A stretch of 57,797 nucleotides of DNA from JAJXUB01 sp047974805 (GCA_047974805.1 JBKECS010000098.1:1-57797), one strand, 5' to 3'; numbered from the stretch's first letter, positions 1 to 9,387 are shown. Notes: generated by a model not told the origin, from the letters alone. Made by a program: numbers and translations.

Positions 1-658
1 ATGCCATCTCCTGCGGACGGGCTGGCCGGCGGAATCCGACGAGCAGCAGACAGCCGGCGAACCACAGTTCGAACGCCCACACCGGCAACGAAAGGGCAGC
101 GGCAATGCGGCCGCCCGGCTCGATCACCCCGAGGATCTGGGCCAGATTGCTCGTGAGTACCAACGTGCCGCCGAGGACCCCCAACACCGCAACCCCACGG
201 AAGACGATCTGGGAGCGCCAAATCGCCAGCGCGATGACCAGAGTGTTCACGCTGATGATCAGGCTCTGCCCGACATAGAAGGCCCCAGTGTTGATCGTCA
301 GCAACAGATTCGCTGTCTCCGGATCCGGCGCATCGAGCATGGTGAGCGCCAGGACCGGCGCGACACCGGCCCCGATGACGGCTCCCTCCATGACGCGCAG
401 TCCGAAGAAGGAGTGGGCCAGGATCGGGACCACCGGCCGGAGGACGGGTAGCAGGGCGACCGCGGTGCCCGCGCACGCGATTGCCAAGAGCACCTCCAAG
501 ACGGCGCCGACACGCAGACTGGTCAGTCCCTGCGACGAAACGGCCAGACTCGGATCGGCCTTGACCGACGCATAGAGCAACGCCGCGCCGATCGACGTGA
601 CGTGGGTGAGCAAGTACATCGTGCCGCCGAGAACGGCCTGGCCGCGGTTCGAGGTCAC
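1..658 (-). CDS. DUF4386-family membrane protein (3' end outside window)
   Basis: The minus-strand reading frame is open from about 658 to the window edge, giving some 219 residues of a mostly hydrophobic protein. The N-terminus reads VTSNRGQAVLGGTMYLLTHV, followed by several membrane segments and the phrase VMEGAVIGAG; both are typical of the DUF4386 integral membrane family, whose function is unknown. I chose GTG 658 because GGAGGG lies 5 nt upstream; an in-frame GTG at 664 is too close to it. The gene is divergent from a TetR repressor at 730 with two operator-like sites between them, so it is the likely repressor target. Family fairly sure, role unknown. Confidence 0.75.
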   Translation of the reverse strand, partial: MTSNRGQAVLGGTMYLLTHVTSIGAALLYASVKADPSLAVSSQGLTSLRVGAVLEVLLAIACAGTAVALLPVLRPVVPILAHSFFGLRVMEGAVIGAGVAPVLALTMLDAPDPETANLLLTINTGAFYVGQSLIISVNTLVIALAIWRSQIVFRGVAVLGVLGGTLVLTSNLAQILGVIEPGGRIAAALSLPVWAFELWFAGCLLLVGFRRPARPQEMA

Positions 659-680
659 AGTCACCCTCCAGTGAGGTGTT

Positions 681-729
681 GTCTACGGTGTATACCTTGC
701 GCATCACAGGTTAGGTATACGGTGTAGAC
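681..729. promoter_or_regulatory. Paired TetR operator-like sites in a divergent promoter
   Basis: Two related 17-bp boxes face each other: GTCTACGGTGTATACCT (681-697) and AGGTATACGGTGTAGAC (713-729). They share inverted GTCTAC and TATACCT ends and each centres on GTATAC. The right box ends one base before the TetR ATG. A TATACG (716-721) could act as -10 for tetR, giving a leaderless mRNA, and TATACA on the minus strand (694-689) could serve the DUF4386 gene. Binding by the adjacent TetR is inferred from position. Confidence 0.6.
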
Positions 730-1413
730 ATGTCAACTGTGAGGCGGCGGCCGCTCGATCGCCATCGCGTCATCGACGCCGCGGTCGACCTTGCCGACCA
801 CGTCGGGCTCGAGGCGATGAGCATGCGCAAGCTGGCCGACCAGCTGTGCGTCACCCCGATGGCGTTGTACAAGCACGTCGCCAGCCGTGAGGAGCTGCTC
901 GACGGCATGGTCGATCACCTTGCGGGGCAGATCGCAAACCTCACGACCGGCCTCCCTTGGAAATCCGCCGTGCGCGAACGGATCCTCTCGGCACATGAGC
1001 TGGTCCAGGCTCATCCGTGGGCACGCAGCGCCATCGAGACTCGGACGCAGGCCGGCCCGGCAGTGTTGGCATACCTGGATTCCCTGATGGGGTTGATGTT
1101 CGACGGCGGGTTGTCCGCGGACCTGGTCCATCACGCCATGCATGCCTTGAGCACCCGGATGTGGGGGTTCACATCAGACGTCTTGCCCACCCCAGCGCTG
1201 TCGGAGGATCCGATCCGCCGCGACGCGGAGTTGGCCAGCTTCGCGGCGACCTATCCCAACATCGTCGTCATGGTGACCACCGCGCCGCATGCCGGGATCA
1301 CCTGCAACGAGCGGGCCGAGTTTGAGTTCGCCCTGGACATCCTCCTCAACGCGATCGAACGGCTGCATGACACCGGTTGGCGTTCCGACTCCGCGACGGC
1401 CGGGGAGGGCTAG
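730..1413 (+). CDS. TetR family transcriptional regulator
   Basis: This 227-aa protein has an N-terminal helix-turn-helix (about residues 24-56, including MSMRKLADQL and MALYKHVASREELL). The C-terminal all-helical domain resembles the tetracycline-repressor-type TetR_C_1 group. It should bind DNA as a dimer and leave on ligand binding. The ATG sits directly after an operator-like box and lacks a Shine-Dalgarno, so leaderless translation and autoregulation are likely. The divergent neighbour encodes a DUF4386 membrane protein, the obvious co-regulated gene. The ligand cannot be read from the sequence. Confidence 0.88.
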   Translation: MSTVRRRPLDRHRVIDAAVDLADHVGLEAMSMRKLADQLCVTPMALYKHVASREELLDGMVDHLAGQIANLTTGLPWKSAVRERILSAHELVQAHPWARSAIETRTQAGPAVLAYLDSLMGLMFDGGLSADLVHHAMHALSTRMWGFTSDVLPTPALSEDPIRRDAELASFAATYPNIVVMVTTAPHAGITCNERAEFEFALDILLNAIERLHDTGWRSDSATAGEG

Positions 1414-1423
1414 CCTGCCGGGT

Positions 1424-2833
1424 ATGCCAGGCAGCCGCAGCTCCGCGAAATTCAGCAAAGCGACCCGGCGCCACCTCGATGCCCTGGCGGCGCACAAACA
1501 GGCCACCGAGCGCATACCCGGCCTCATCGCCGGCGTGGCCCGAGACGACCGGCTGCGCTGGCACCACTCGGTCGGATCCGCTCATCTTGACCGGCCAGAC
1601 ATTGCCCCGGATCCGGACACCCAGTTCGACATTGCCAGCAACACCAAGACCTTTGTCGCTGTTGCCGTTATGGCGATGCGCGACGAGGGCAAGCTGACCC
1701 TGGACGACACGGTCGAGCAGATCGTGCCCGAGTCGACCCATCCTCAGGTGACCATCCGTCAACTCCTCGCGCACGTCTCGGGCATGCAACGAGAGCCGGT
1801 CACCAACGTCTGGGACCGTTTGGAGTTCCCCGACCGGCACGAGCTCATCGACGGCTGGAACACCGCCGAGCGGGTCGGGCGGCCCCACTCCCGCCACCAT
1901 TACTCCAACCTCGGTTTCGCCGTCCTCGGCGAGATCCTCGCCCGGCTCGACGACGCGGACTCGTGGTTCGACGTCGTCCGCCGGCGCATTTTGGATCCCT
2001 TGGGCATGCGTCGCACCACACTCGGGCGTTCCGGCCCGAACCAGGCCGGGCTCTATTACGTGCCGCCGTGGACCGATGTGCCGCAGATCGAACCGACCCT
2101 GGACACCCGCTCGTTCAGCTCCGCCGGTGCCATGTCCTCGACGCTGACCGACCTCGCCACGTGGGGCGGATTCTTCGCCTCACCCACCCCCGAGGTGTTG
2201 TCCGGCGACACCGTCGAGGAGATGTGTCAACCGCTGGTCACCGCCGACCCGGAGTGGACTCAGGCCTGGGGCCTAGGTGTCATCCTGCATCGCGTGGCCG
2301 GCCGGGTGTGGGTGGGACACACCGGCTCGCACCCCGGGACGATCAGCGGAGTCTTCACCCACCGTGAGTCCGGCACCACCGGCATCGTGCTGATGAACAA
2401 CACGGGTGCGAGCTCACCGGCTGCCTTCGCCACCTCCATCGGCTCGTATGCCGTGGAACACGAGCCTGTGCCGGTACCGCAATGGATCCCCGGCACGCAC
2501 GTCCCGGAGGAGTTGCGGCCACTGCTCGGCCAGTGGTTTTCCGAGGGTGTCGAATTCACCCTCACCGTAGCTGGCGGCGCGCTGAACGCCCAGGTCAGGC
2601 GTGCACCGGAAGGCACCCCACCGTCGGTGTTCGAGCAGGTCAGCACCGATGTCTACCGCACGGTGTCCGGACGCGAGCGCGGCGAGCTGCTGCGCATACG
2701 GCGGGGTGAGGACGGGTCGGTCGTCGCCTTCAACTGGGCCACCTATATCTTTACCCGCACCCCGTATGCCTTCGGCCAGTGGCTGACGGACCCGGACCTG
2801 GCCGCGGGACCAACGCAGCAGGAGGCAGAGTGA
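1424..2833 (+). CDS. Serine hydrolase, class C beta-lactamase/DD-peptidase fold
   Basis: A 469-aa member of the beta-lactamase-related serine hydrolases. The three catalytic elements are visible: SxxK as S72-N-T-K75, YxN as Y160-S-N162, and HTG at 299-301 in place of KTG. A C-terminal extension of about 100 residues looks like the lipocalin-like tail of D-aminopeptidase/esterase relatives. No signal peptide is evident, so it may be cytoplasmic. The ATG at 1424 was chosen because the longer frame reads through the tetR end. Its stop overlaps the S4 gene start (TGATG), indicating translational coupling. Substrate (ester, lactam or peptide) is unknown. Confidence 0.85.
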   Translation: MPGSRSSAKFSKATRRHLDALAAHKQATERIPGLIAGVARDDRLRWHHSVGSAHLDRPDIAPDPDTQFDIASNTKTFVAVAVMAMRDEGKLTLDDTVEQIVPESTHPQVTIRQLLAHVSGMQREPVTNVWDRLEFPDRHELIDGWNTAERVGRPHSRHHYSNLGFAVLGEILARLDDADSWFDVVRRRILDPLGMRRTTLGRSGPNQAGLYYVPPWTDVPQIEPTLDTRSFSSAGAMSSTLTDLATWGGFFASPTPEVLSGDTVEEMCQPLVTADPEWTQAWGLGVILHRVAGRVWVGHTGSHPGTISGVFTHRESGTTGIVLMNNTGASSPAAFATSIGSYAVEHEPVPVPQWIPGTHVPEELRPLLGQWFSEGVEFTLTVAGGALNAQVRRAPEGTPPSVFEQVSTDVYRTVSGRERGELLRIRRGEDGSVVAFNWATYIFTRTPYAFGQWLTDPDLAAGPTQQEAE

Positions 2834-3066
2834 TGGCTGCCCCCATAGAGGTGCCGATCCGGGACGATGTCATTCGGCTGGGGCAGCTGCTCAAGCTCGC
2901 AGGACTCGTCGATGACGGCGCACAGGCCCGCGAGGTCATCGCCGCAGGACGGGTCACCGTCAACAAGGAGGTGGACCGGCGGCGCGGTCGACAGGTCACC
3001 GTGGGGGATATCGTCGAGCTCGAGGGCGTCGGTGTGTTGGCGGTTACCGCCGCGCCGCTTCGCTGA
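2833..3066 (+). CDS. S4 RNA-binding domain protein
   Basis: This 77-aa protein is essentially one S4 domain (about residues 12-70, with IRLGQLLKLAGLVDDGAQAR and the RVTVNKEVDRRRG loop), the alpha-L RNA-binding fold of ribosomal protein S4, RluB-type synthases and the RqcP/YbcJ group. GGAGG (2821-2825) lies 7 nt before ATG 2833, and the ATG overlaps the upstream TGA. It probably binds structured RNA. Its coupling to a serine hydrolase may simply reflect shared transcription. The RNA target is not known. Confidence 0.85.
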   Translation: MAAPIEVPIRDDVIRLGQLLKLAGLVDDGAQAREVIAAGRVTVNKEVDRRRGRQVTVGDIVELEGVGVLAVTAAPLR

Positions 3067-3208
3067 CTGGAGCGTTGGCACCAACGCCAACACCGTTGAC
3101 CGCCAACGCCCCATGCCAGGCGCCCAACGGCAGCCGCCGTCGCCAAACACAGAATGGGTCGGCAGTGCGTCGGAGGGTGTCAGGGACACCACGGCCGGGA
3201 AGTGGACA

Positions 3209-3290
3209 AGGCAAGCCGGAGCCTCGCATGGGTAGGTTTCCCTTGCCAAGCCCTGGTTTCCCACCTGAGGCGTAAAACTGGAGGTGGGCG
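3209..3290 (+). repeat. Dispersed palindromic element, copy 1
   Basis: Lies just downstream of topA. It carries a degenerate hairpin ending TTTCCCTTGCCAAGCC plus the family tail TTTCCCACCTGAGGCGTAAA and ACTGGAGGTGGG. It is the most decayed of four related copies; the tail is shared with those near 9.3, 9.6 and 41.6 kb. Confidence 0.75.
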
Positions 3291-3299
3291 GCGGGCAAA

Positions 3300-6044
3300 C
3301 TAGCCAGCCTTCTTTGCCGCCGCCTTCCGAGGTGCCGATTTCTTTGCCGCCGCCTTCTTGGCGGTCGCCTTCTTGGCGGTCGACTTCTTCGTGGCACGCT
3401 TGCGGGTCGTTGGCCCCTTGGCGCGCTTTTCCGCCAGGAGTTCATAGGCCCGTTCGGCGGTCAGCGACTCCGGTTCGTCACCGCGACGCAACGTGGCGTT
3501 GGTCTGTCCATCGGTGACATACGGCCCGAACCGGCCGTCCTTGACAACCACCGGCTGGCCCGAGACTGGGTCCGCGTCAAAAGTGGCCAGTGGTGGCTTG
3601 GCCGCCGCTCGGCCCCGCGGCTTCGGCTGGGCATAGACCGCCCGCGCCTCTTCGAGGGTGATGTCGAACAATTGCTGCTCGGTGCTCAACGAGCGGGAGT
3701 CGGCGCCCCGCTTCAAGTACGGGCCGTAGCGACCGTTCTGGGCGGTGATCTCCTCGCCGGACTCCGGGTCGACCCCGACCACTCGTGGCAACGAGAGCAG
3801 TCGCAACGCCGTGTCCAGGTCGATGGACGCCAAATCCATGTCCTTGAACAAGCTGGCAGTGCGTGGCTTGACCTTGGCGGCCTTTTTGGTCCTGCCCTTG
3901 GCCGGCCCCGCCCCCGAGGCCTCGCCGTCATCCGGAAGCACCTCGGTAACGTACGGCCCATACCGTCCGGCCTTGGCGACGATCTCATGCCCGCTGTTCG
4001 GGTCGGTCCCGAGCACCCGACCGTCGTCGGCGGCTGCCTCAAGTAATTCCCGCGCCTTGGCCGACGTCAGCTCATCGGGGGCGATATCGTCCCCGATGCT
4101 GGCGCGATGCGGGGTCCCATCCCCGGTGGACGCGTTCGTGTCCTCGACGTACGGGCCGTAGCGGCCTACCCGGACGACGATGCCGTCACCGATGGCGATG
4201 GTGGAGATTTCCCGGGCGTCGATGTCACCGAGATCGTCCACGAGCTGGCGCAAGCCCTCGCCGGAGGTGGGCTCCTTCCCGAAGTAGAACCGGTGCAGCC
4301 ATTCCACGCGATCCTGATCCCCGCGGGCAATCGCGTCCAGCGACTCCTCCATCGATGCGGTGAAGTCGTAGTCCACCAACTCGCCGAAGTGCTCCTCGAG
4401 CAGCCGGGTCACCGCGAACGCCAGCCAGGTCGGCACCAGGGCGTTGCCGCGATGCATGACATACCCGCGGTCTTGGATCGTCCCGACCGTGGCGGCATAC
4501 GTGCTCGGGCGTCCGATGCCCTTCTCCTCCATGGCCTTGACCAGCGTCGCCTCGGTATAGCGCGGCGGTGGGGTGGTCTCGTGGCCCTCGGCGCTGGCGG
4601 CCACCGTAGTCAGCGGCACCCCTTCGGAGAGGCGCGGCAGTCGCCGCTCTTCCTCCTTGGCCGATCGTGCGCGGCTGTCCTCTTCGTCCCGCCCCTCCTC
4701 GTATGCCGCGAGGAAGCCCCGGAAGGTGATCACCGTCCCGGAGGCGCTGAACTCCACCGTGGGGCCGGAGGGCAGGGATGCCCCGAGCCGGACCGTGGAG
4801 GTCGAACCGCGTGCATCAGCCATCTGCGAGGCGACGGTCCGCTTCCAGATGAGTTCGTAGAGGGCGAACTCGGCGCCGCGGATGTCCCCGGCGACCTGGG
4901 CCGGGGTGCGGAATCGGTCCCCGGCCGGACGGATGGCTTCGTGGGCTTCCTGGGCGTTCTTGACCTTGCGTTCATATAGGCGCGGCGACTCGGGCACGTA
5001 TTCCCCGCCGTAGAGTTCGCGGGCCTGCTGGCGCGCGGCGGACGTCGCCGCCGCGGACAGAGTCGTGCTGTCGGTGCGCATATAGGTGATGTAGCCGTTT
5101 TCGTACAGCCGCTGCGCGACCCGCATCGCTTCCTTAGAACTCATCCTCAGCTTGCGGGAGGCCTCCTGCTGCAGCGTCGAGGTGGTGAACGGGGCGCTCG
5201 GGCGGCGGGTGTAGGGCTTGTCGGCCACCGCGGTGACCTGCACTGACACCGCCAGCACGCCCTGGGCGATGTCCCGGGCGGTGGCCTGGTCGAGGTGTTC
5301 GACCTTGGCCGAGGTCAGCCGCCCGTCGTCGGCGAAGTCCCGGCCGGTGGCGACCCGGCGCCCGTCCACCGCGGTGAGTCGAGCGGTGAACTCCTCGGCA
5401 GCCGAGGTGGGGGTGAAGACACCCTCGACATCCCAGTAGGAGGCGGCGACGAAGGCCATCCGCTCGCGCTCGCGCTCGACCACCATCCGGGTGGCCACGG
5501 ACTGGACGCGGCCGGCGGACAGGCCGGCTCGCACCTTGCGCCACAGCACCGGGGAGACCTCATAGCCGTAGAGCCGGTCGAGAATGCGCCGGGTTTCCTG
5601 GGCGTCGACCAGCCGGGTGTCCAGGTCACGGGTGTCGTTGGCGGCACGCTGGATGGCTTCCCGGGTGATCTCGTGGAACACCATCCGCTTGACCGGGACC
5701 TTCGGCTGGAGGGTCTCCAACAGGTGCCAGGCGATGGCCTCACCCTCACGGTCCTCATCTGTGGCCAGGTAGAGCTCGTCCGCATTCTTCAGCGCCCGCT
5801 TGAGTTCCGCGACCTTCTTCTTCTTGTCCGCGTCGACGATGTAGTACGGCTCGAAGCCATCCTCGATGTTCACCCCGAACCGGCCGAATGGGCCCTTCTT
5901 CATCTCCGCTGGCATCTCCGACGGGGTGGGAATATCCCGGATGTGCCCCACGGAGGCTTCGACATCCCAGTCCGGTCCGAGGTATCCGGCGATGGTCTTG
6001 GCCTTCGCCGGCGACTCGACGATGACGAGCTTGGTCCCGCTCAA
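3300..6044 (-). CDS. topA: DNA topoisomerase I (type IA)
   Basis: A 914-aa enzyme that relaxes negative supercoils by transient single-strand cleavage. The Toprim domain opens the protein (VIVESPAKAKTI, then DEDRE at 96-100) and the catalytic tyrosine is Y321 in TYMRTDS. The C-terminal half has no zinc fingers; it repeats GRYGPY-type Topo_C modules and ends in a Lys/Ala-rich tail, the usual actinobacterial arrangement. The start is TTG 6044, preceded by GAGAGGAC; no closer ATG exists. Monocistronic here, with a palindromic repeat immediately past its stop. Identification is very secure. Confidence 0.97.
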   Translation of the reverse strand: MSGTKLVIVESPAKAKTIAGYLGPDWDVEASVGHIRDIPTPSEMPAEMKKGPFGRFGVNIEDGFEPYYIVDADKKKKVAELKRALKNADELYLATDEDREGEAIAWHLLETLQPKVPVKRMVFHEITREAIQRAANDTRDLDTRLVDAQETRRILDRLYGYEVSPVLWRKVRAGLSAGRVQSVATRMVVERERERMAFVAASYWDVEGVFTPTSAAEEFTARLTAVDGRRVATGRDFADDGRLTSAKVEHLDQATARDIAQGVLAVSVQVTAVADKPYTRRPSAPFTTSTLQQEASRKLRMSSKEAMRVAQRLYENGYITYMRTDSTTLSAAATSAARQQARELYGGEYVPESPRLYERKVKNAQEAHEAIRPAGDRFRTPAQVAGDIRGAEFALYELIWKRTVASQMADARGSTSTVRLGASLPSGPTVEFSASGTVITFRGFLAAYEEGRDEEDSRARSAKEEERRLPRLSEGVPLTTVAASAEGHETTPPPRYTEATLVKAMEEKGIGRPSTYAATVGTIQDRGYVMHRGNALVPTWLAFAVTRLLEEHFGELVDYDFTASMEESLDAIARGDQDRVEWLHRFYFGKEPTSGEGLRQLVDDLGDIDAREISTIAIGDGIVVRVGRYGPYVEDTNASTGDGTPHRASIGDDIAPDELTSAKARELLEAAADDGRVLGTDPNSGHEIVAKAGRYGPYVTEVLPDDGEASGAGPAKGRTKKAAKVKPRTASLFKDMDLASIDLDTALRLLSLPRVVGVDPESGEEITAQNGRYGPYLKRGADSRSLSTEQQLFDITLEEARAVYAQPKPRGRAAAKPPLATFDADPVSGQPVVVKDGRFGPYVTDGQTNATLRRGDEPESLTAERAYELLAEKRAKGPTTRKRATKKSTAKKATAKKAAAKKSAPRKAAAKKAG

Positions 6045-6271
6045 CGTATGCGTCCTCTCCCGCCGACCCGTGCAGCGGATTCGTCGCTGCCTCGACGGGT
6101 CGTCGTCCCTGACTGTAAAGGGTGGGGGTGCCGATCATGCAACCGGCCCCCTTGAGATACCGGCCACAGGGTTTCGGGGGCGGGCGCGGGGCACTGGCGG
6201 CAAGGGGCTTCTCCGCGCGATCGGGGACGACCGCTCGGCCCCGCGTGAAGGTGAGCGCACAAGAACTGTGG

Positions 6272-6299
6272 TTGAAGCTTCTATTACTCGACGTAGGGT
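6272..6299 (+). promoter_or_regulatory. Possible promoter of the dioxygenase gene
   Basis: TTGAAG (6272-6277) and TAGGGT (6294-6299) are separated by 16 nt. The -10 ends 6 nt before ATG 6306, which would give a leaderless transcript. The match is modest. Confidence 0.35.
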
Positions 6300-6305
6300 G
6301 ATGAC

Positions 6306-7103
6306 ATGTCCACTCCGGTGATCTATCTCAGCCATGGTGCGCCGCCGCTCGCCGACGACGCCCGGTGGACCGCCGAATTGGCGTCGTGGTCGGACTCCAT
6401 CGCGCGTCCTCGGGCCGTCCTCATGGTGTCCGCGCACTGGGAGACCTCCCCGATCGCGCTGTCCTCGACCCGGCCTGGCACACCATTGGTCTACGACTTT
6501 TGGGGTTTCCCACGCCACTACTACGAGGTCACCTATGCCGCGCCTCCGGCTCCTGAGGTAGCCGCATCGGTCGAGCGCCTGCTCACCGACGCCGGGGTGC
6601 ACGTCGCGCGGGACCAGGCCCGAGGTCTGGACCACGGCGCCTACGTGCCGTTGGTCGAAATGTATCCAGCGGCGGACGTGCCGGTCATCCAACTGTCGCT
6701 GCCCACCCTCCAACCGGAGGCCCTGCTGACCGTCGGCTCCGTGCTGGCGCCGCTGCGGGCTGAAGGCGTGCTCATTGTCGGATCGGGTTTCACCACGCAC
6801 AACCTCAGCTGGTTCCGTCCTGGATCGTCCCCGGATTCGACCCCGCCGACTGCCTCCAGCGAGTTCGACCAATGGGCCAAGGAGCGCGTTGCCGACGGCG
6901 ACGTGGATGCGCTGGTCAACATGCTGACCGTGGCACCGTCCGGCCGTCACGCTCACCCTCGCACGGAGCACTGGGCGCCGCTGTATGTGGCGCTCGGCGC
7001 GGCCTACGGTGCCAATGGCTCCGCAGGCGATGTTCGGGGCCGCAGCATCATCGACGGATTCTGGTTCGGACTGAGCAAACGCTCCTGGCAGTTCGGCAGC
7101 TAG
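6306..7103 (+). CDS. DODA-type extradiol (class III) dioxygenase
   Basis: A 265-aa protein of the LigB/DODA (YgiD-like) family, which cleave catechol-type rings or DOPA using Fe or Zn. Conserved histidines are in place: H10 (SHGAPP), H44 (SAHWE), H110 (LDHGAYVP), H165 (TTHNLSW) and H222 (RTEHWAP); a subset forms the metal site in characterised relatives. The length fits the family. It stands alone between topA and a convergent PAP2 gene with which it shares the tetranucleotide CTAG, carrying both stop codons. The physiological substrate is unknown. Confidence 0.88.
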   Translation: MSTPVIYLSHGAPPLADDARWTAELASWSDSIARPRAVLMVSAHWETSPIALSSTRPGTPLVYDFWGFPRHYYEVTYAAPPAPEVAASVERLLTDAGVHVARDQARGLDHGAYVPLVEMYPAADVPVIQLSLPTLQPEALLTVGSVLAPLRAEGVLIVGSGFTTHNLSWFRPGSSPDSTPPTASSEFDQWAKERVADGDVDALVNMLTVAPSGRHAHPRTEHWAPLYVALGAAYGANGSAGDVRGRSIIDGFWFGLSKRSWQFGS

Positions 7104-7711
7104 CCCCGGGGCAGCGTGGCGCCCCCGCCGGATGCGCCGAGGCGGCGGGCAACCACCGCGACCGCCCACCCGACGCCGGACCCGAGGACCCATCCGATGA
7201 GCACGTCGGACACCCAGTGCGCACCCAGGTAGATCATGGCCAGCCCGATGACAGCGACCACGCCGAACGCCAGGGTTGCCGCCGTCGCGACCCCTGCCCA
7301 CGGAGCGGCCGAGGCTGCCGAGCGCAGCCGCAGATCCCGCCACAAGATGACGGCTGCCATGGCGGCGGCTGCCGTGAACGCCGCGTGGCTGGAGGGAAAG
7401 GCACTGCCGTCGAGCGGGAACTCCAGGCGCAGTTCCTCCGGGGGCCGAGGACGTCCAAAGGTGCCCTTGCCGAGCCCGGCGATGACGATGGCAAGCGCCG
7501 CCGCGGCACCAGCGGCCAGGACGATCCGAAGGAGCCCGAGCCGTATCGCCAGGGCGGCCAGCACTAGTACGAGAACGACCAGCACTAGCGGCCGCGACGC
7601 TACGAAGAGCAGCAGTTCGGCGACCCAGGTCACCGGCGCGATCCGATGAGCATCGATCCAGGTCAGCGTCGACCAATCGATGCCCCAGGGTTGGCTCCCG
7701 ATCCCGGTCAT
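7100..7711 (-). CDS. PAP2-superfamily membrane phosphatase
   Basis: A 203-aa membrane protein with about five or six transmembrane helices. The PAP2 signature appears as K82-GTFG-RPRP (87-90), PSSH (106-109) and H165-xxx-D169; the third motif lacks the usual SR start (YLGAH). Such enzymes remove phosphate from undecaprenyl pyrophosphate, phosphatidate or similar lipids on the outer membrane face. The start overlaps the methyltransferase stop (ATGA), so the two are coupled. The exact lipid substrate is open. Confidence 0.85.
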   Translation of the reverse strand: MTGIGSQPWGIDWSTLTWIDAHRIAPVTWVAELLLFVASRPLVLVVLVLVLAALAIRLGLLRIVLAAGAAAALAIVIAGLGKGTFGRPRPPEELRLEFPLDGSAFPSSHAAFTAAAAMAAVILWRDLRLRSAASAAPWAGVATAATLAFGVVAVIGLAMIYLGAHWVSDVLIGWVLGSGVGWAVAVVARRLGASGGGATLPRG

Positions 7712-9210
7712 CGGATGAGGAACCCGCCCCGGACCGCGTCCTGGACCGATTCGAGCACGCCGGTCCGGACACCAGCCTCGTCACTCTGCGTCACTGCGGC
7801 GACGGCGACGATGGCCTGAGCGGGGGTGATGTCGCCGTCGGCGACGGAGACGTATGCCGCGCCTTCGCTGGTCAGCTGCATGCTCCGGTGAACCCCCGAG
7901 CCCTGCCGCAGCGCGATGGCGGACGGATCCGCGGCACCAGGGCGCCCGATTCGCTCCTCGGTGACTCCTGGGGCGACGCCCCACGGCGTAGCCAGCAACT
8001 CGTCTTCGGTGTGTTCGGCAAGCCACACCCGGGCTGCCACCCCGTCGGCGACCGCCGCGCCCATCGGCCCGGACATGACGCCGCGCTGCTCCTCCAGGTC
8101 GAGGAACGTCTCGCGGGGCTTCCTCGGCCGGTGCAACGTGATGATCCCGAAGCCGATGGCACCAACCCCACGCGAGGCGAAGTCGTCTAGCCAGGCGGCA
8201 TACATCGAGGCGAACTCGGCCGTCCCCGGATGGTGCCCGCCGTCGCGCGCCCAGATCTCGGCATACTCGGCCGGGTCCTGCACCTCGCGCTGAACCACCC
8301 AGGCGTCCAGCCCGGTGCCCTCAATCCAGTCCCGCACGCGCTCCCGCCAGTCGGCACCCTCGGGGATCTCCCAGTTGCCAAGCAGCTGAGCCACGCCGCC
8401 GGGAGCCAAGACGGCGCCGAGCGATCCGACCAGATGGGCCACCACGTCATCCCCGGCTCGGCCTCCGTCGCGGTACTCAAACAGCGGCACGGCGCCGGAA
8501 CGCGGCGTGATGACAAAGGGTGGATTGCTGACGACGAGATCGAAACTCTGGCCGGCCACGGGTTCGAGCATGGATCCGGCCACCACCGACCAGGACTGCC
8601 CGTTCAGCGCGGCGTTGAACCGGGTGAACGCCAGGGCCCGATCGGACACATCGGTGACGGTGACGTCTTCGGCATGGGTGGACAGGTGCAGCGCCTGAAC
8701 GCCGCATCCGGTGCCAATGTCGAGCGCACGACCCACGCGGGTGCGCGGGGTCCACGTGGCCAGCGTGGTCGAGGCGCCGCCGATGCCGAGGACGTGGTCG
8801 ACGTCCAGGGGTGCGCCGGTGGCTGATTCGGCCAGGTCCGAGGCGACCCACCAGTGGTGTTCCTCGTCGGCATACGGGCGAAGGTCGCAGTGGGCGATCA
8901 CGGCGTCGCCTTCGGAGCGGACCAAACGCAACGAGGTGGCGCCGAGGACCCCCAGGGCCGGCAGGGCCGCAGCGACCTCCACCGCATCGACCGGATCACC
9001 GAGGACGAAGAGCCTGATGAGCGTCGAGGCCGGGGTTGACGTTTGGGCGGTCACCCGCTGGGCAGGCAGCAGCTGTCCCCTCGCCAACGCGCGCTCGGCC
9101 AGGGGGCCGAGCACTGCGGCCACTCCATCGATGGTGAAGTCGGCAGCGTCAAGGTCCTCACGCAGCGCGGCGATGAGGTCGGCGTCAACGCGCGGGGTGG
9201 GGGTCGACAT
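7708..9210 (-). CDS. Class I SAM-dependent methyltransferase, PrmC-like core with extra domains
   Basis: A 500-aa protein with a central Rossmann methyltransferase: motif I DIGTGCG (164-170) and motif IV NPPF (229-232). NPPF is typical of enzymes that methylate amide or amino nitrogen (PrmC/HemK, RNA or DNA N6-methylases). An N-terminal region of about 155 residues and a C-terminal region of about 150 residues flank it; actinobacterial proteins of this layout carry domains catalogued as DUF7059 and DUF7782. ATG 9210 was chosen; the frame extends upstream but only through repeat DNA. Substrate unknown. Coupled to the PAP2 gene by an ATGA overlap. Confidence 0.85.
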   Translation of the reverse strand: MSTPTPRVDADLIAALREDLDAADFTIDGVAAVLGPLAERALARGQLLPAQRVTAQTSTPASTLIRLFVLGDPVDAVEVAAALPALGVLGATSLRLVRSEGDAVIAHCDLRPYADEEHHWWVASDLAESATGAPLDVDHVLGIGGASTTLATWTPRTRVGRALDIGTGCGVQALHLSTHAEDVTVTDVSDRALAFTRFNAALNGQSWSVVAGSMLEPVAGQSFDLVVSNPPFVITPRSGAVPLFEYRDGGRAGDDVVAHLVGSLGAVLAPGGVAQLLGNWEIPEGADWRERVRDWIEGTGLDAWVVQREVQDPAEYAEIWARDGGHHPGTAEFASMYAAWLDDFASRGVGAIGFGIITLHRPRKPRETFLDLEEQRGVMSGPMGAAVADGVAARVWLAEHTEDELLATPWGVAPGVTEERIGRPGAADPSAIALRQGSGVHRSMQLTSEGAAYVSVADGDITPAQAIVAVAAVTQSDEAGVRTGVLESVQDAVRGGFLIR

Positions 9211-9299
9211 AGTGTTCAGCGTAGGCCGTCGGCCAACGGTCCATTTCCCCCGCCAGCTTCCCTCCCCCGCCAGCTTCCCTCCCCGCCTCCTTCTCTCCC

Positions 9300-9387
9300 C
9301 GCCTCCGGATTTACGCCATAGGTGGGAAACCGGAGGTTCGCAGGGGAAAGTTCCGTATGCGAAGCTCTGGTTTCCCTTGTGAAGCCC
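9300..9387 (-). repeat. Dispersed palindromic element, copy 2
   Basis: Read on the minus strand this copy is nearly identical in layout to copy 4: an ACCAGAGCTTCGCA arm, a loop, a TGCGAACCTCCGGT arm, then the tail TTTCCCACCTATGGCGTAAA. It faces away from copy 3, so the pair forms outward-facing ends around a 178-bp segment. Confidence 0.85.

Noticed and set aside
3303..3430. Short tandem repeats with GCGGTCGCCTTCTTG units as a regulatory array
   Set aside because: They encode the Lys/Ala tail of topoisomerase I and follow codon phase.
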